Positions 44,801 to 60,707 of a stretch of 64,000 bases of DNA are shown here, piece by piece (within the stretch, counting starts at the first letter, position 1; each line of letters begins with the position of its first letter). Position numbers and translations under genes: made by a program. The stretch is taken from assembly GCA_013433145.1 (NCBI GenBank), contig CM024185.1, positions 2,554,501-2,618,500 on the forward strand, written 5' to 3'. Source of the stretch: Ascaris suum. Its lineage: Eukaryota > Nematoda > Chromadorea > Rhabditida > Ascarididae. The notes under the pieces are model-generated. The model saw only the letters and a list, made by a program, of their open reading frames with translations, ran no database searches and was not told the DNA's origin.

Positions 44801-45845
44801 GGTGCGCGCTAAAGCATCCGATCCAAAAAAAAACCGACCTCAGTTAGCGTTCCAGGTTCAGTTTCCGTTTGCCCGTCAAGTTTCAAGAGGCATTAGCGGC
44901 GAAGAGGGAGGGAAGGGGAGAAGATTGTTAGAGAAACTGAAGCCGCATGCTTGAAGGTAGGCGATGTTTATATGTTATTATGACAATAGATGTGCATTCA
45001 ATTGAAAGCTTTGATTTTCAGTAATGCGCTACGATCGGTTCGTGTGGGAGGTTCAGTGGTCTATTCGACCTGTACGCTTTCACCGGTGCAAAATGAGACG
45101 GTGGTGGAAAATGCGGTCGCAATAGCAAGTGAACGATTCGGTCTCAAGGTACGTTGTTTAGCTGTTTATTTATTTATTTATTTGCTTTTTTTTATTTGCA
45201 AAAAGCGTTTTAATGAACTATTGATGTTCTGAAGGAGTGCATTAAAGAGCGAATGAATTGATGCAGCAATGGTCAGGGGGTCGTATGAATTGGGCAGGGT
45301 CGCCCATGCCGTCCATATGGCATGCAGTATGTTTGATAACAGCTCAAGTTGTCACGAATTCCGATGGTGTGGCAAGTCGTTTTATTAGTGGTGGATATTA
45401 CATGATGCGTCCTATCTTAATAAACGATCAGTTTACATCTGTCATCCCCCTGACTGCTTAGTTTGGTGTACTTTTTGCTTGTTCTCCCACTTTGGAATGT
45501 TGGAGTCAATAAGTTTGATACTACTCGAGACCAGAATGGTACGAAAATTTAACAGGTCTTTCGCACTTCCTGTCTTATAATTATCGAGGTAATGAAATGA
45601 GGAGGAGAGAGGAGGCTAAGGTTCATCCAGAATTTATTCTATTCCTTCGATGATTGAGAAAATTCATCGACGGATTGATCTCTTTCTAGATAGTGGAGCA
45701 AACTCTAGAACAATTGGAACGTCATCTCACATCAAGTGGATTATTCCGATTTGGAGAGAATTGCCGTCGTGGATCTTTGGTGGTCCCATTTTTGCCATCA
45801 AATTTTGGACCGATGTATGTGTGCAAATTGCAAAGAGCTCAATAG
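38897..45845 (+). CDS. nsun4: NSUN4 homologue, mitochondrial rRNA m5C methyltransferase
   Basis: Nine exons: 38897-39162, 40457-40622, about 41070-41284, 41989-42134, 42491-42622, 43330-43493, 44593-44717, 45022-45148 and 45690-45845, giving about 498 residues (human 384). The basic, Arg/Lys-rich start fits a mitochondrial presequence. Exon 1 carries MEHFDFYYG and RWPSIRLGLLTPNKY, matching the NSUN4 N-terminal block. Exon 5 has the SAM-binding motif DMCAAPGGKSL (about residue 290). Exon 7 has VDAPCSTDR with the motif IV cysteine, and exon 8 has YSTCTLSPVQNE with the motif VI cysteine; both catalytic cysteines are present. Exon 9 ends with VVPFLPSNFGPMYVCKLQ, the NSUN4 C terminus. NSUN4 methylates mitochondrial small-subunit rRNA and in C. 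elegans is reported to act on mitochondrial tRNA as well. Extra length comes from exons 2-3, which are acidic and have little counterpart in human. The exon 3 acceptor is chosen by phase and has a poor pyrimidine tract. The ATG directly follows an acceptor-like 'tttgcag'. Confidence 0.93.
41396..41551. repeat. AT-rich imperfect inverted repeat in NSUN4 intron 3
   Basis: The first half is built from 'ataaatata'-type hexamers and the second from their complements ('tttatattta'). The two halves could fold into a long, imperfect, almost pure A-T hairpin. It may simply be a compound microsatellite. Confidence 0.5.
42274..42307 (+). other. G-quadruplex motif in NSUN4 intron 4
   Basis: Six G runs (6, 3, 4, 4, 3, 3) have loops of 1-4 nt on the coding strand, so a quadruplex could form in the pre-mRNA. 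The following 40 nt stay purine-rich. Confidence 0.75.
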
Positions 45846-46256
45846 GCGGAATTGTTTGTTAATTAGTTGTTCCGTTTCCTTTATGTTTTCCGTTATTATT
45901 GATATGAAGGCTGAAGGTAATACTGTCACGATATGGATATGAAGGTAACAATTAAAACTGGCATCATTGAGTCACGAGAGGGCATCGGTCTTCCACTAGA
46001 GCAATCAGTTGTGACGAAGACTGCATCGTTAGAGGACGAAGGAAAAAGAGACGGCTAAAATATGCAGCTGATCGCTCGTTGCCTTTTTCGCCTTCCTTTT
46101 CTCTTTTCGAGCATATTTATTACAGCTTTCATTTCTAGAAATGGATACATATTATGCATATCGTGATCAATTGATCAAATGCAACCGGAATTGGCATTGA
46201 GCACAATTTTATGAAAATATTCAATAAATCGAATAACGTATTTTATCAAGATATGT
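45846..46256. other. tail-to-tail spacer between NSUN4 and the first DB gene
   Basis: About 410 nt separate two converging genes. An AATAAA at about 46223 could serve the plus-strand gene. Nothing else is supported. Confidence 0.5.
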
Positions 46257-48112
<1,856 letters not shown>

Positions 48113-49006
48113 AGTCGTCTATTATATTTATTAATATTATTATTGTTAATTATATCGAATTTCACCGCTATCGTTTCACTGCAAAAAATTAATAGTTGTT
48201 ATTATTTTTGCAATAATAAATCGTATTCGTTTAGTCGATTATTTATTTTATTTTTATTTTTTTTTTTATTTTTTTTTTTTGTTTCTCAATTAAACAAATC
48301 ACCTCCTATCTATCAAAATAATGTCCCATTACATTCGCTCAATGGAACTAGTTTATTCTATTTATATTTCATTTATCAATTCATTCAAGTGATTGATGAT
48401 TGTTTATCGAAGAAAATTCCATCAATTCATAGCTAATGCAACGATTGATCAACATTTATCGACGAAACGAATGGAACTGGTTGAATGTTACGAATTGACG
48501 ATATTTGCGCAAACTATATTTCGGTCTATAAATATGAAGTTTGAAGAAAAAAATTCCCAACGGGGAGGGAAATTGTTTTCCCATCTCTGGAACGACTAAT
48601 TTCCTTTGTTTTCCCACTTATAGTTGTTATCTTTATTCACGCTCTGTTATGTGGTACTCTCACAATTTTTGTATGTCTGTATTCTGCAAAAAAAAAAAAA
48701 AAGAACAAAAGCAAAAACAGCCGTTTCCACAGTCATCGACATCTGTTGCAATTGTTAAATCTGATTATTAATTAAGTGTTTTACTTTAGCAATCTTTATT
48801 TTAGTTGTAATGATTGCTATAGATGTGGTTCGATTTCTATAGAAACTTGTTTTAGCCTATAAGGGTTGTAGGAAAGGTTACCTGTGCAGGTAACGGTATC
48901 AGTAAAGAACGGTTGATACGCAGGCAAAAACAGGTTTTGCGCAATAACAGCTGATCACTTTCAGTAAAAGAACGAGGTGTACAAACTTTCTTCATAATTT
49001 TTTCAA

Positions 49007-49109
<103 letters not shown>

Positions 49110-49884
49110 GAATCATATCGTTATAGTTGAATTATTATAGTTGAATTATTACAGCACATCAGCAGCATATCCATATCAATGACAGTGGATGCTCAAAAAG
49201 CGAGAAGTGGTTTGCTTTGTGGAGTGGGGTTGTTTGCGAATGTGCGAAGTGAAACAACTCCCCAAGAAATGTGCGTTTTGTGCATTTTGAAGCCCATTGA
49301 GTGGAATAATAAGGCTGAAAAGAACGCACAGGTCGGATATTCGGTAAAACTTGAGGAAAGAATGGCTGACATCAATTTATCCCCTCTTCCACGCCATGTT
49401 GGTCATACCACAGCATGCATTACCATCGGAAGTGGTCAGTGAAAACGAGTGATCACAGTGTTGTGATTGATGAAGTCTTGATCTGACTACGGAATTTAGG
49501 TGAGGGTATTTTAGTCGATTGAGAGAAGGGAGTAGCTTTAGTTCCAGCATATTTTAGGAATTGATTTTATAGGCGTAAAGATGGGCGTAGGCTTCCAGGG
49601 TTTTTTTTTTTTTGCAGCAATAACAGCAGCTATAAATTCAGAAAAGTTGTTGATAAAAATGATTTAGTGCAATGATTCTTCTATCTATATAGGGAGCGTA
49701 AAGCTTCAACTTACATAGTAATAGCTAGACGTGTACACGGTAAGCTATTGAAATTGGGGATGAACTGGGATTTTTATCGGAGTGAGAAATGAGAAATGAG
49801 GCAATGGCCTAAAAAAACTGGTCATTGTTATCCATTACATTTCCAATTGCATGGAGTAGCGAAATGTTAACGATTGAATTGAGG

Positions 49885-49987
<103 letters not shown>

Positions 49988-51732
49988 ATAATATGGCATT
50001 ATGTTATGAAAAACAACTTCATTAATGATGCAGATATCAATATTGGTTATCGCCTAAGCTGAAAATATTCATTTTATTGGATTTACTATGTTTTTATTGT
50101 AATTCAACAATAAATTAAATAGCTTTTGGAAACTCTCATTTGAAATTTTATTCAAATTTCTCCATTTTTCCAAAAAAAAAATTTTTTTTTTCTATTGCGA
50201 AATATTCTGAATTTTTGAGAGGAATTTTTCGTAGAATTTGAGTCGCAAATTCTCCGCAAAATTACTTTTTGTTACTAACGAGTTATTAATTGTAATATCA
50301 CATCGAAATTGATATTTTTGTTTTCGTCGGTGACAATTGTGTGGATTTCTTTCGAGAGCAAATCATGATGTTATGATTACCTTAGTAAAGAAAATGATAC
50401 GATTGTTATACTGATAAAAAGAAATGAAATACTGAAATTGGAGCCCTTAAATATGGCGTAATATTAGGAATAAACACGGAATATAATAAAACCAAATACG
50501 TATGCAAGGTAAAGAGTATTTTGCCTCAATGATGCGATAATTAGTGCACGAAATTCGTCGATTAACTTGATGAATATTTTCGTCGATTTAGTCAATTTGG
50601 TGATTTTATTCGCCATTCGAAATGCGTTTTAAAAAGTTCTTTCAGATTTATTCAATTTTGCATATGAATTACAGAGGTAACAACATAATGAAAGAATATA
50701 ACTTTAGATAAATATCAACGCATAAATGCGTTATAAAATAATTAAATATTATAAGCTTAAATAACTAATTGATTTTTTTATGTATAATCGACAAACGGAA
50801 GGAAATATTCATTGATCTCAATATGCTTAAGAGGATGGAAGATATCAGTGGTGTTGATAGATGTCGGATGAGATTTGTTGAGAAAAAAGGTTCATCTCTT
50901 TGTGTGTTTCCATTTATTCCATTTGTTTCAATGGCATGGCCAGTCATGACGAACAAATCCAAGAACCTGATTTACCCATCAATTGATCAACCCCAAATTG
51001 CCGATCACAATCGATTCCGTTGTCGTATTTGCAACATTTTCCAAATGCTCTTTCAATCATTTCAGTTCATCTTTTTCTAACTAGTTGATGCTCATGTGAG
51101 TGACCACTATAAGCAGTTGTATTAAGACGGAGTGACCACTACAATCAATTGTAAAATTGTTTAAATGATGCCGCTTTTCACTTGGCGAATTCTGGCAAGA
51201 TAGCACTGATTAAGTGACCAACATTGCGAGCGCTAATTAAATATATGAATAAGTGGACGCCATAAATTATCACACGGATTCAACGATGATACGATTCGAT
51301 GGCTTAACAATAGACGTACTCATATATACGCGAAATTCTTCGGCTTGATTTTATTGTAGGTCTCATCGGAAAGTTTTCATTCAACACAGTTCCAATTCAA
51401 CGTTCAGATGGCAAGCTTTCTGTTTATTGGTATATGCAAAATTATAAAGTGATTAGCAGCTTCAATAAATGAAATAACCTTCATCTACCTTTATAATGAG
51501 AGGCGGGTACTTTTTGAAAGTGTGGCTGCAAAAAAAATTTCTGGATTTTCGAACTTTTTTAATACTTGAATTTTCAATTACAAAAATTATATTTTTTGAA
51601 ATTTGTTCCAATTAATTAGTGAAAAAAAATTTTTTTTTGGATTAAATAAAAATTGATCTTCTCTGTGTTTAGTATTTTTTCTAAGTTGAAAATCTCACAT
51701 CATTCGAACTGCTGAAAAAGATATTACCAATA

Positions 51733-51895
<163 letters not shown>

Positions 51896-54242
51896 TTTTA
51901 CACGAGAGAGAGAGCAAATATATTAAAAATGCAAAGAAATATTTTTTTGAAATTCTGCAATTTTTTTTTGTTCAAATCCGATGAATCGATGTCAAATATA
52001 ATTAGATTACCAAAATTTAGAGCGTAAACTATACTAACTAAAATTCATAACTATAGAGTTTTATTGATTTCCAAGTTGAAAATATTCGACAAATCAACAC
52101 ACATATGCATATGGATATGAAATTTTTGTAAGATAGAGCATTGTTGCGAGGTAAATTGCGCCAAAAGCGTTTGAAATCGGTCAACATGTCAAATTGCAAA
52201 ATGAGTCGTTCTTTTTTTGCGACAACTTTTATCTTTTCGCTATTTATTTCTGCAACAATTATACTAGTAATGAAAATTTTGCATTTCTAAATTTGCATCT
52301 TACAAAGAAAGCATTAATGATTTGTATGAATGTCGAGTAATTTAGAAGTTTAAACAAATCTCAAACATAATCAACATACTAATGAAACTAATACTAATAA
52401 TCAACTAAGCATATTGCAGGAAATAAATTCGAATCCGAGAATAATGATAACGATCGACGATAACGATATCTGATGATTTAAAAAAAAAGATAAACGAATG
52501 AAAAGAAGATAATTATTGCATGAAGGGAAATATGTAAGCGGTTAAGATGAAGCGAATTTTTGATTGGGTGTTTATTTATGCACCATTTGAGGGTGCGTTA
52601 TTAATATGAGTGGAACCCGTAGCTGACTCGGTTGTGCGATATGGATGGGCGAACAATTTCATATAAGGAAATCAAATGCATCACGATTGTTGAACATCTG
52701 TTGATGAAACCGGTCAACGCTATTAGACCGGTTCGAACATTCAACGCACAAATCCACACATATGTAACGTGTTTCGATTTGGGATTTAATTTCATTCCCC
52801 AATAATATCATCGTTATTTTTCATACATTCATTGAATCGCAATGTTTCATGAAGCTGACGTTAAAGCAGCACATACGTTTACATTTATATAAATATATAA
52901 AATAAAATAAATATGGAAAGTAAATTTTTAAATTTTATTTAACGAAAGCAAAAAAAAAATTCAAAACTTTGAAATCATTAAAATGAAGGTGATGAAAACA
53001 TAATAGAAAGGTCGGGAATAAAATGAGCAGAAGATAGAATATAACCAAATTAATATAACCGATAAAATTAATAAAATTGCTACTGGTATAACCGATAAAT
53101 TGGAAATCAGGTTGTGAATGCAACATCCTCCTATAAAAGTCGTTGAAAATAATTGAATGCCGAACTCAAGTTGAACGATTTGATTATCTCGCAACTTATT
53201 CAACAAATCAAGATAGTTATCTTCTCTCATAATAGTGATATTTTTCATCAAAAAATCTTTGATGTAACAACAAAATGCACTATTATAATACAATTGTTTT
53301 TTTTAATGCTAAATGCCTAGCATTAACTCTGTTTTTTTTTCTCCAATATCGCAAATAAATGACTTTATGCGGCAAATGAATAAGAGAAAAATCCAATAGA
53401 ATGATGAATCATTTAATACATACGAAGCGATCATTCCGGTTTTTCAATCTATAATGAGTTGTTTGGAAGTGATTAGCGGAAGTCTTTTAATTGAAAGGAA
53501 TCATGTGGAAAATGATTGAATAAAAAAATCAATATTAAACGAGAAAATGCGATTTTCAAAAGATTTCTTCACATTTTAATTGCTTCAATAAGAGCATTTA
53601 AATTAAAAGATAAAATTTCACTAAAAATTTATCCCTCAAAAATTTCAAAAAAATTCTCTCAAAATCTTCTAAATTATATAAGTAAATATTTAATAAAAAT
53701 AAAGAAAATGAATATCGAAGCTTTCAATATTAGTATCTAAAAAGATTATCAATATTATTATCAAATATATCAAATATCAGTTTATCGATATCGAACAAAT
53801 TAATAAAAATTAGAAGTGTTTCAATGAAATTCCATTTAGACAAACATTTTTTTTGCAATAAGCAGTTGATTTTTCATAATGTAAGGCATACACATTACTT
53901 TTTGAAAATAAGGTTGTAATGTAGTGATGATACCACTGCATAGCTCATTACTATTAACTATTAACAGATGACTTTAAAGAATTCCGAGATCAGCCTATCT
54001 ATTGGTTTCGTTTCGAGTACCTATGTCGTATTCTCATAGTCGTACGGTGCATTTCAATGTTTCGGTAGGCGGTCGGGATTGTGTTGGCTATACAAAGGAA
54101 TGAGACTTGGCTCCGGAGTTACTTGCTACTCATCAAGCCCCCGTTTAACCTTCTTTCTTCTTTCTCTTACACCTCTCTATAATCGAATATATTACTCAAA
54201 TTCTTACCTGTATGTATAATAAAAGTATTCAAAATTTATTTC

Positions 54243-55589
54243 CTACCACCAATTCTCTTCGATACTATTTTGCTCTTCCAAACATTTTGTATAACATATT
54301 TTGATTTTGCTGAATTCTGAGAGACATGCTATCATTTTTAAACTATTTAGCCATACGCGATCATTATCCGCACAAAATTCTAAACATTCTCGTGAAAACA
54401 TTTTGATTACTACAGCATTCTGTGTGATCGAATCGAGAGGATACACAATTCCATATTGAAATCGCTGTTGCACCTCATTTGTCGCAATATGATAGCAATA
54501 TAAACAGCTGAAATTGTGCTATTATGAAAGTGGATGATGTGCTGAATGTGATTGCTACGATGTGCGCTTTTCCAGTTCCGCGTATTATACCCCATCGGCT
54601 TATGAAATACTAGGAAGTAAACAAGATATGCGAAATGATGGATTTATGCATTAAATGATCAGATTGCTTGCACAATATCTACCTGTATGAGAGTTTGCCT
54701 TTCTAATCTAAGCGGTTGTCGGAAGTAACCCAGCCAATATGAAATGCCCTGAAAAAGTGAAAACCTGTGAGCGATTCTGCAGGTGTATAAAGCTTGTTCG
54801 AAGGTGATGAATCACCATGAAAGATGACATACGAGGCAATTTTGGGAAACAGTTGCCCATTGCGCTTCATAGCTTTAGCTGCAGTGGTTCCGAGTTGAAA
54901 ATGAAGAGAAGATAAGCAGACAGGCAAGCGTATTTACCCATAGATTAGGCGTTGCAATAATACTAATTATGTCACATTTAGCAAAAACCTGTACACCTGT
55001 AAAGGTGCGCAGGTTTATGAAACTTTGCGGGTACAAATCCGCAAACTAACGCCAAACTGTGTGTACTGCATGTGTATCCACCTCTCACGCAAACAACCTT
55101 TTTCTCTAAAGGCGTGGCGTAATTCATAACTGCAAGGTTCGATTAAACAGTGGACGGAAGCCTTTTGATGAAATTGCTTCATACTTTTGCATCGCCGAAA
55201 CTGCAATGAATCCTAGACTTGATAAGCGAATAAATTCTTCTAAAATATCACTTTTCACGTTATATGTTATATTTTTTTAACGCAATTTGATCGATCATTC
55301 AGTGTTCAACCTTTTTTCAGTATTGAGTAGTGATAATCGTACATCAGTTCGTAGCACCACTATGGAATTCTGATATAGCAGATACAAAAGATGAAAGGAA
55401 TAGCGAATAGAAAAATGGAACGGTTACATTTGCAGGTGAGAACGTTTCGAGTTTGCAATATTGCTGCTCAAACCATGCGTCAATATGCGCCAACCGAGCA
55501 CAACAATCGCGCATTTTACGATGAGCAATATGATCAACACTGAATATTACAGATGATAAGAGAACGAGAAATGGCGTTAACAGCGTCAT
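54243..55589 (-). pseudogene. DB-module pseudogene
   Basis: The two-exon layout of the DB genes is preserved: exon 1 at 55589-55428 (signal peptide, CC pair, donor AAT/gtaacc) and exon 2 at 54507-54243 (acceptor 'aatttcag', phase 0). Three lesions are visible. The third cysteine of the module, in exon 1, is Phe (DAWFEQQYC). Codon 11 of exon 2 is TGA at 54475-54477, where the intact copy at 59.1-60.3 kb has Arg; a CGA-to-TGA change would explain it. A T4 run (54395-54398) has one base too many, shifting frame between CCSNQNV and SRECLEFC. Conserved blocks survive around these breaks: IWNCVSSRFDHTECC before the shift and ECLEFC and IACLSEFSKIKIC after it. No other gene family fits. Sequencing error could explain the shift, but not easily all three. 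Confidence 0.85.
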
Positions 55590-55921
55590 AATTGAAGCCT
55601 GAAATAATTGTCAAGACTGAATGAATTTAGCGATCTGTATTGTTGAGGCGGATCGAATACCACTAAGTTGCAACTAAATTTGAAAATGATGAGAAGGTGG
55701 GGAGTCCTCGTTTGTCATTTTTTGGACTTCAAAATTACTGCTCCATATACCTTGCCTCTACATACTGGAATGTTCGACTTGAAAAATTGGTCGTTCTATT
55801 CCTTCCCACATCTTGCTATAGAGCGGTATTTAAAACAATAAAGATTTATGGAATAAAATCAACTGAATCAAGATGAATTTTTTGGTTGACGTCATGAACG
55901 AACACCAACAGTGGATTGTAG

Positions 55922-56093
<172 letters not shown>

Positions 56094-58834
56094 ATAGGCA
56101 ATGTACACATTTTACAAGTGATAATTAGTGAGTGGGGCAGTTGAAAAATGAAGTGGTCCTTTTTTCCATTTGGAAATGGGCCATTATCATCACTGAAGGG
56201 TTATCTCCCTTTCCATACTCTCTCAAAATAAATTCACCTTTATGCAACCGAATTTCTCTAGAAATGGGCGATCAATCAAAATTTGAAAGTGAATAATTTG
56301 CAAAAATCATTTATAATTGAAGCGTTTCAGCTACTGCATCGAAATTTTCCGTAAGCGGAGACCTCAAAGAACACAAAAATTCCGTACTACATGACCGGAA
56401 GTGAAAATCCGACTCACTCATAAAAACGTTCAAATATCGGAACCGGAATCCGAACTTGCAAAACTCTCATAAACGCACGGTTCTAGAACCGGAATTAAAT
56501 TTCTAGTGCAACCCAAGTGTCAGCGTTACAGGAATATTCACGATGTATCAGCTACACCTTTTTCTTAAAATTTTCATTCATATCGCAGCAATTTGCATAG
56601 CATCCCTTATGTTGCTCCATAAATAACAGAAATATCCTACATTTTGGAAACAGTTGTTGCAACGACCACAGTGCTGCCCGGTAGGACCCGAATTTCATTC
56701 TCTAGACTTGGACAAACCACTCCTCATCAATAGTCCTTCAAACGAATTTCCACTCTGCTATTGGAATGTTTTCTAGCATTCATTTTTTTTTTTCATTTGA
56801 AAGACTGTACACATTAGTCGGTCAGTCAGTTAGAGATAAATTCAAGAAACTTGGAGACGAGCCAGATTTATCGACTTAAATAAATAATACATTTGTATTT
56901 ACAGTATACTTGTTGTTCATACATCATATCACTACATTTCTACAGTATTTTTTTGAAAACCTCTTTTTGACGGTCTACCTCAACAATGCAGCCGATATGT
57001 GAGGATTAATCCATGAATTTATAGAAGGCAGAAAACCTACGATAAGAGTGCAAAATTTGATATAGGTACTGGGCGGAAAAAATTTATATCTTCAAACAAA
57101 CTATTAAGCTACAAAAATTCGTGATAAATTTTAAGATGAAAGTGATATTAGCAATCGGATCGACTCTCTTCATTTTTCAGCGGCTGGTTGAGTCAACTGA
57201 TGGGTGGTTGACAATTGCGCCACTGTATTGGCGAAGTGTTACATAGGCGGAAATGAAAGTTGATAAACAAAATGTAGCCATCGAACCCGCTGAATTTAAC
57301 GGGCTACCACTAAAAGCATTTTTATACGATTGCCCACTTCCGTCGTCGATACGAGAGGTGTTCCATCTCGAATCACGCCTCATAAATAGAGAAATGTTTT
57401 CACATCTAAACCACTAGCTGAGTATGAAATTAAGGTTGGGATCACATATGGACGGATAGAAGAGAAGTATTATGAGTACTTTGGGGTCTAGAGCGAATGA
57501 ACGGGCACACCGAAGTGCTAAACATAGAAGAGCAATCAACACAATGCAACCGTTCAGGTAGGTAAAAACATTCATTCAAGGTCGCGTTTTCTCGACCCAT
57601 CAAGAACCTCCTAGTAAATATACGTTATTCTTTACTGTTCGAATTTCATATTCAATAACAACTTGCAAAAAAAGATATAACTACGTTCTTTCACTTCAAT
57701 TTTTTTCCGTTATTAATAATTTATAGTACCACGCACTGATTTTTTATCGATACCTTTATCAAAATTTAAGTATTCATATATTTTGAGTGATTAAGTGGAA
57801 GAAAAGAAAGAAGAGAAGAAGGTACGGTGGAATTGTCGCTGTCATCTTCACCAAATCCATCCAATCCCGAAGCCTTTTGAATGTTTATCGCCAAACTTCG
57901 TAAAAATTTCGAGCACGTGGAGGAAGAAGGGTATGACCCAAAGCTTTGGTATTGCTGACCGAATTTTGGAGCATCTGGTGTTGTCATAGTGAACATATGA
58001 GGGAGGTGGACGGTCTTCCTTCTCTTTCTCTCGTTTCTCCATCAATTACATCAATGCTCATTGAATCCGATTGGAAGATCTTGATGAGGAAACTCTTTGA
58101 GCAAAATCACAATATCTATGCAACAGTGGAGAACTTTATTCAATTTCGGTCATCGCAAGACCGGTTTGCAAATTAAATGTACTTGCGTGATATATGCAAA
58201 TTCTGATAAGTTGAAGCGCTTTATTGATTAATTGATCACTTATTTTTCATAGAAAAGGAAAAACAAGTATCCGGCAGAATTTTTACCCACATCGTATCCA
58301 CGATGATCTTTAAGGAGAAACCTTCCCAAGAACTTAAAATGCGACTCCCTATGAGAAAATACTCCATCGTTATGTAATAATGATGCCATTATGAATCACG
58401 TCGATCGATGACAGGGAAATTCCCCTGATTCGCAAAAAAAAAATGAGAGGGAACCTTTTTTTTAAACCGGGAGAGGGGGGGGGGCTGAAAGAAAAATTCA
58501 ATGGGTTCGATGTTTCGAGTTAAAATGGTCAAAAGTTCCATACTATTTTTTGCAGAGGAGCATTTCGATCAAGCACTTGCGAGCACTGCTTTTGAAAAAA
58601 ACTCACTTCTTTCAGTACAACAACATGCAAAAATTTCAAATAGCATATCCTTTAATGCACATTGAGCAGATGTACGTCGAAATAACAATGTACCTTCTGT
58701 CTAACACTTAAATACTCCTCCCCCCCTCCCCCCGCTCCCTGGTGGATTATAAGATTCACAATATTTCTAGAGTCTTAGTCGAAGAAAAGTTTGTTGTCGC
58801 AATGGTTCAAATGTAAGAACACACGGTGAATGCT

Positions 58835-58894
58835 AAGTTTAAGGCACCAAATTTACATATACGATAGTACATGTAAATTTGGTGCATTAAACTT
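58835..58894. other. 24-bp inverted repeat, hairpin-forming
   Basis: Left arm 58835-58858 and right arm 58871-58894 are complementary at 23 of 24 positions, around a 12-nt loop. The inner core GCACCAAATTTACAT pairs perfectly. Beyond the arms, 'tgctaa' on the left has a match a few bases further out on the right. Size and shape resemble a microRNA precursor or a small foldback element. Confidence 0.75.
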
Positions 58895-59080
58895 CAAAAA
58901 TTAGCAGAAGATAGATGAACTCTATTGTATTTACACCTCTGAGGTCAACCAAGACTATTTGCTCTATCGATAACGCACAATACAATCAAGGTTTATATTT
59001 ATGTGTGCACTGTTCCCGATAGCTTGCGATATAGGTATTCCCAATGAGGGGTATTGTATCATATAAAACTTTTATAGGAT

Positions 59081-60277
59081 TTATTGATCACCTTTTAAAT
59101 TTGGATTTCGCTCCAAATAACCGCGGAAGCAATCTCGAATTTGATTAAATTGCCCTATACAAATTCCATACTTAGCAAAATCGGTTGGCACTTTATCGAC
59201 GGTATTACAATACGGCATACAATGTTGAATAACACCATTCGCCGCACAACAAGCCGTATGATCGGCTCGAGATGATACACAATCCCACATTTTACTTACT
59301 GTATCTCCTCGATTCACGCACATTGCTAAAAACGGAAATACCTGAAAATAGAAATGCAATCGTTGAATACAATAACAGCACACCTGAAAGTATAATCTGT
59401 ATTTGTGTTTTTGAGATGTATTCTTCGAAAAGTTGAGCACATTCCACTTCTTTATTTGAATTTGATGCGCACAGCATAATCACTTAAATATATGAATACA
59501 TAAGTTCGACATTATGGCAGAGTTGTATGCAAAATGAAAGTAATTTGCATATGGCGAAATTGTAATGCAATAAGATCCGCGCTAATGCTTGGTCATGTTG
59601 CGAAAAAAATGTTAATAACATGATGAAGAAGAAACAGCATGCAATCAATCAGAATTTCTCCAGTCTAACTCAAATAAGCCCCTGGGTTTATAATATTTCT
59701 GACACTGTAAGGGCTTTATCTACAAGGAAAAGCGCATTCAGCATCAAGTTATCATTGTTAACGCTTTCCATAAACGTCGTTTTTTTTACAGGGAAGCAGA
59801 AAAGTGAGCTACAAAAAAGGCAATGTCTGCTATGATTTAGCGTTGAATAAATATAAAATACCTCAATCAATGAGATTTTCTCTTCAAACTCGCATAAGAA
59901 GAAACAAACCGTAAAATTTGAACGGGACGAAAAAATGCTGTTAATGGCGATAATGGTATAATACCGTATTAAAATTTCCAAACGAAACAAAGATCGAAAA
60001 TTTCTCTCCTCACACAAGTTTAATAGGAGAATTTATTCGTTAAGACGTTTTTTTTGATGTGCAAGTGAATTGATGATGAATTCCTTGTTGCAAGAAGTGA
60101 TAAACTTACAGAGCCTTGATGTAGAAAATCAAAATTGCAGAAACGTCGTCTGCATTCTTTATCGGCTTCTGGTGATTTTCGACAGCACATTCGCAATTTT
60201 CGATTAGCGGTTGCTGCCGAAACCGTTTGCAATAATATCGCTATTGCAATTGCAATTGCAAACAACGCCAACCTCAT
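59081..60277 (-). CDS. secreted DB-module protein (12 cysteines), copy B
   Basis: Two exons (60277-60110 and 59341-59081) join in phase 0 and encode 142 residues. The N terminus is a signal peptide (MRLALFAIAIAIAILLQTVSA). The DB module follows almost at once, with cysteines at 31, 32, 42, 47, 64, 77, 87, 88, 97, 101, 117 and 127. Blocks MWDCVSSRADHTACC, GVIQHCMPYC and GICIGQFNQIRDCF match copy A closely, and exon 2 has the same 261-nt length in both. It lacks the Pro-rich linker of copy A. The shared intron position, strand and exon length show that the copies arose by local duplication. It is probably secreted and extracellular; a specific function cannot be read from the sequence. Confidence 0.93.
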
Positions 60278-60614
60278 CGCTGCAATTAACTCAAATTAAC
60301 TCAAAGTTCCGGCAAAATTTTAACGCATAATTTCTACAATGTTTTACTGCATAATGATTTAGCAAAATTCGTGTATGATGAATAAAAAAATTGATTGCAT
60401 AACGATTTGGAAAGTTTTTTGAGTTTAACATAAAGCGATTTACTAAAATTTTTAGAGATATGTAAAATTCTGTAAAGAAAATGCATTGCATAAATTATAT
60501 GAAAGACACAAATGCAAATTGCAAACCCACAATGCTTTGCAATTTGTATGACTAGTGTACAAAGCCACAAAAGAATTTCGATCTGTAATTCAGTAATATT
60601 TCGATCAACAAAAC

Positions 60615-60616
<2 letters not shown>

Positions 60617-60705
<89 letters not shown>
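60617..60705. repeat. (AT)n microsatellite
   Basis: About 44 uninterrupted AT units. A short direct repeat (tttttggccgaa) follows immediately. Confidence 0.97.

Positions 60706-60707
<2 letters not shown>

Noticed and set aside
45262..45462. Inclusion of this open frame as an NSUN4 exon
   Set aside because: Exon 8 joins directly to 45690 with the family's spacing and C-terminal motif, so this segment is treated as intron.
52961..53293. 110-codon minus-strand frame with hydrophobic segments
   Set aside because: AT-rich sequence readily gives Ile/Leu/Phe-rich frames. There is no motif, and a short direct repeat (ataaccgataaa) lies within it.
57177..57996. Possible two- or three-exon membrane gene on the minus strand
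   Set aside because: The open frames could not be joined in phase, and two competing frames exist in the first segment. It is kept only as a note in the regional entry.
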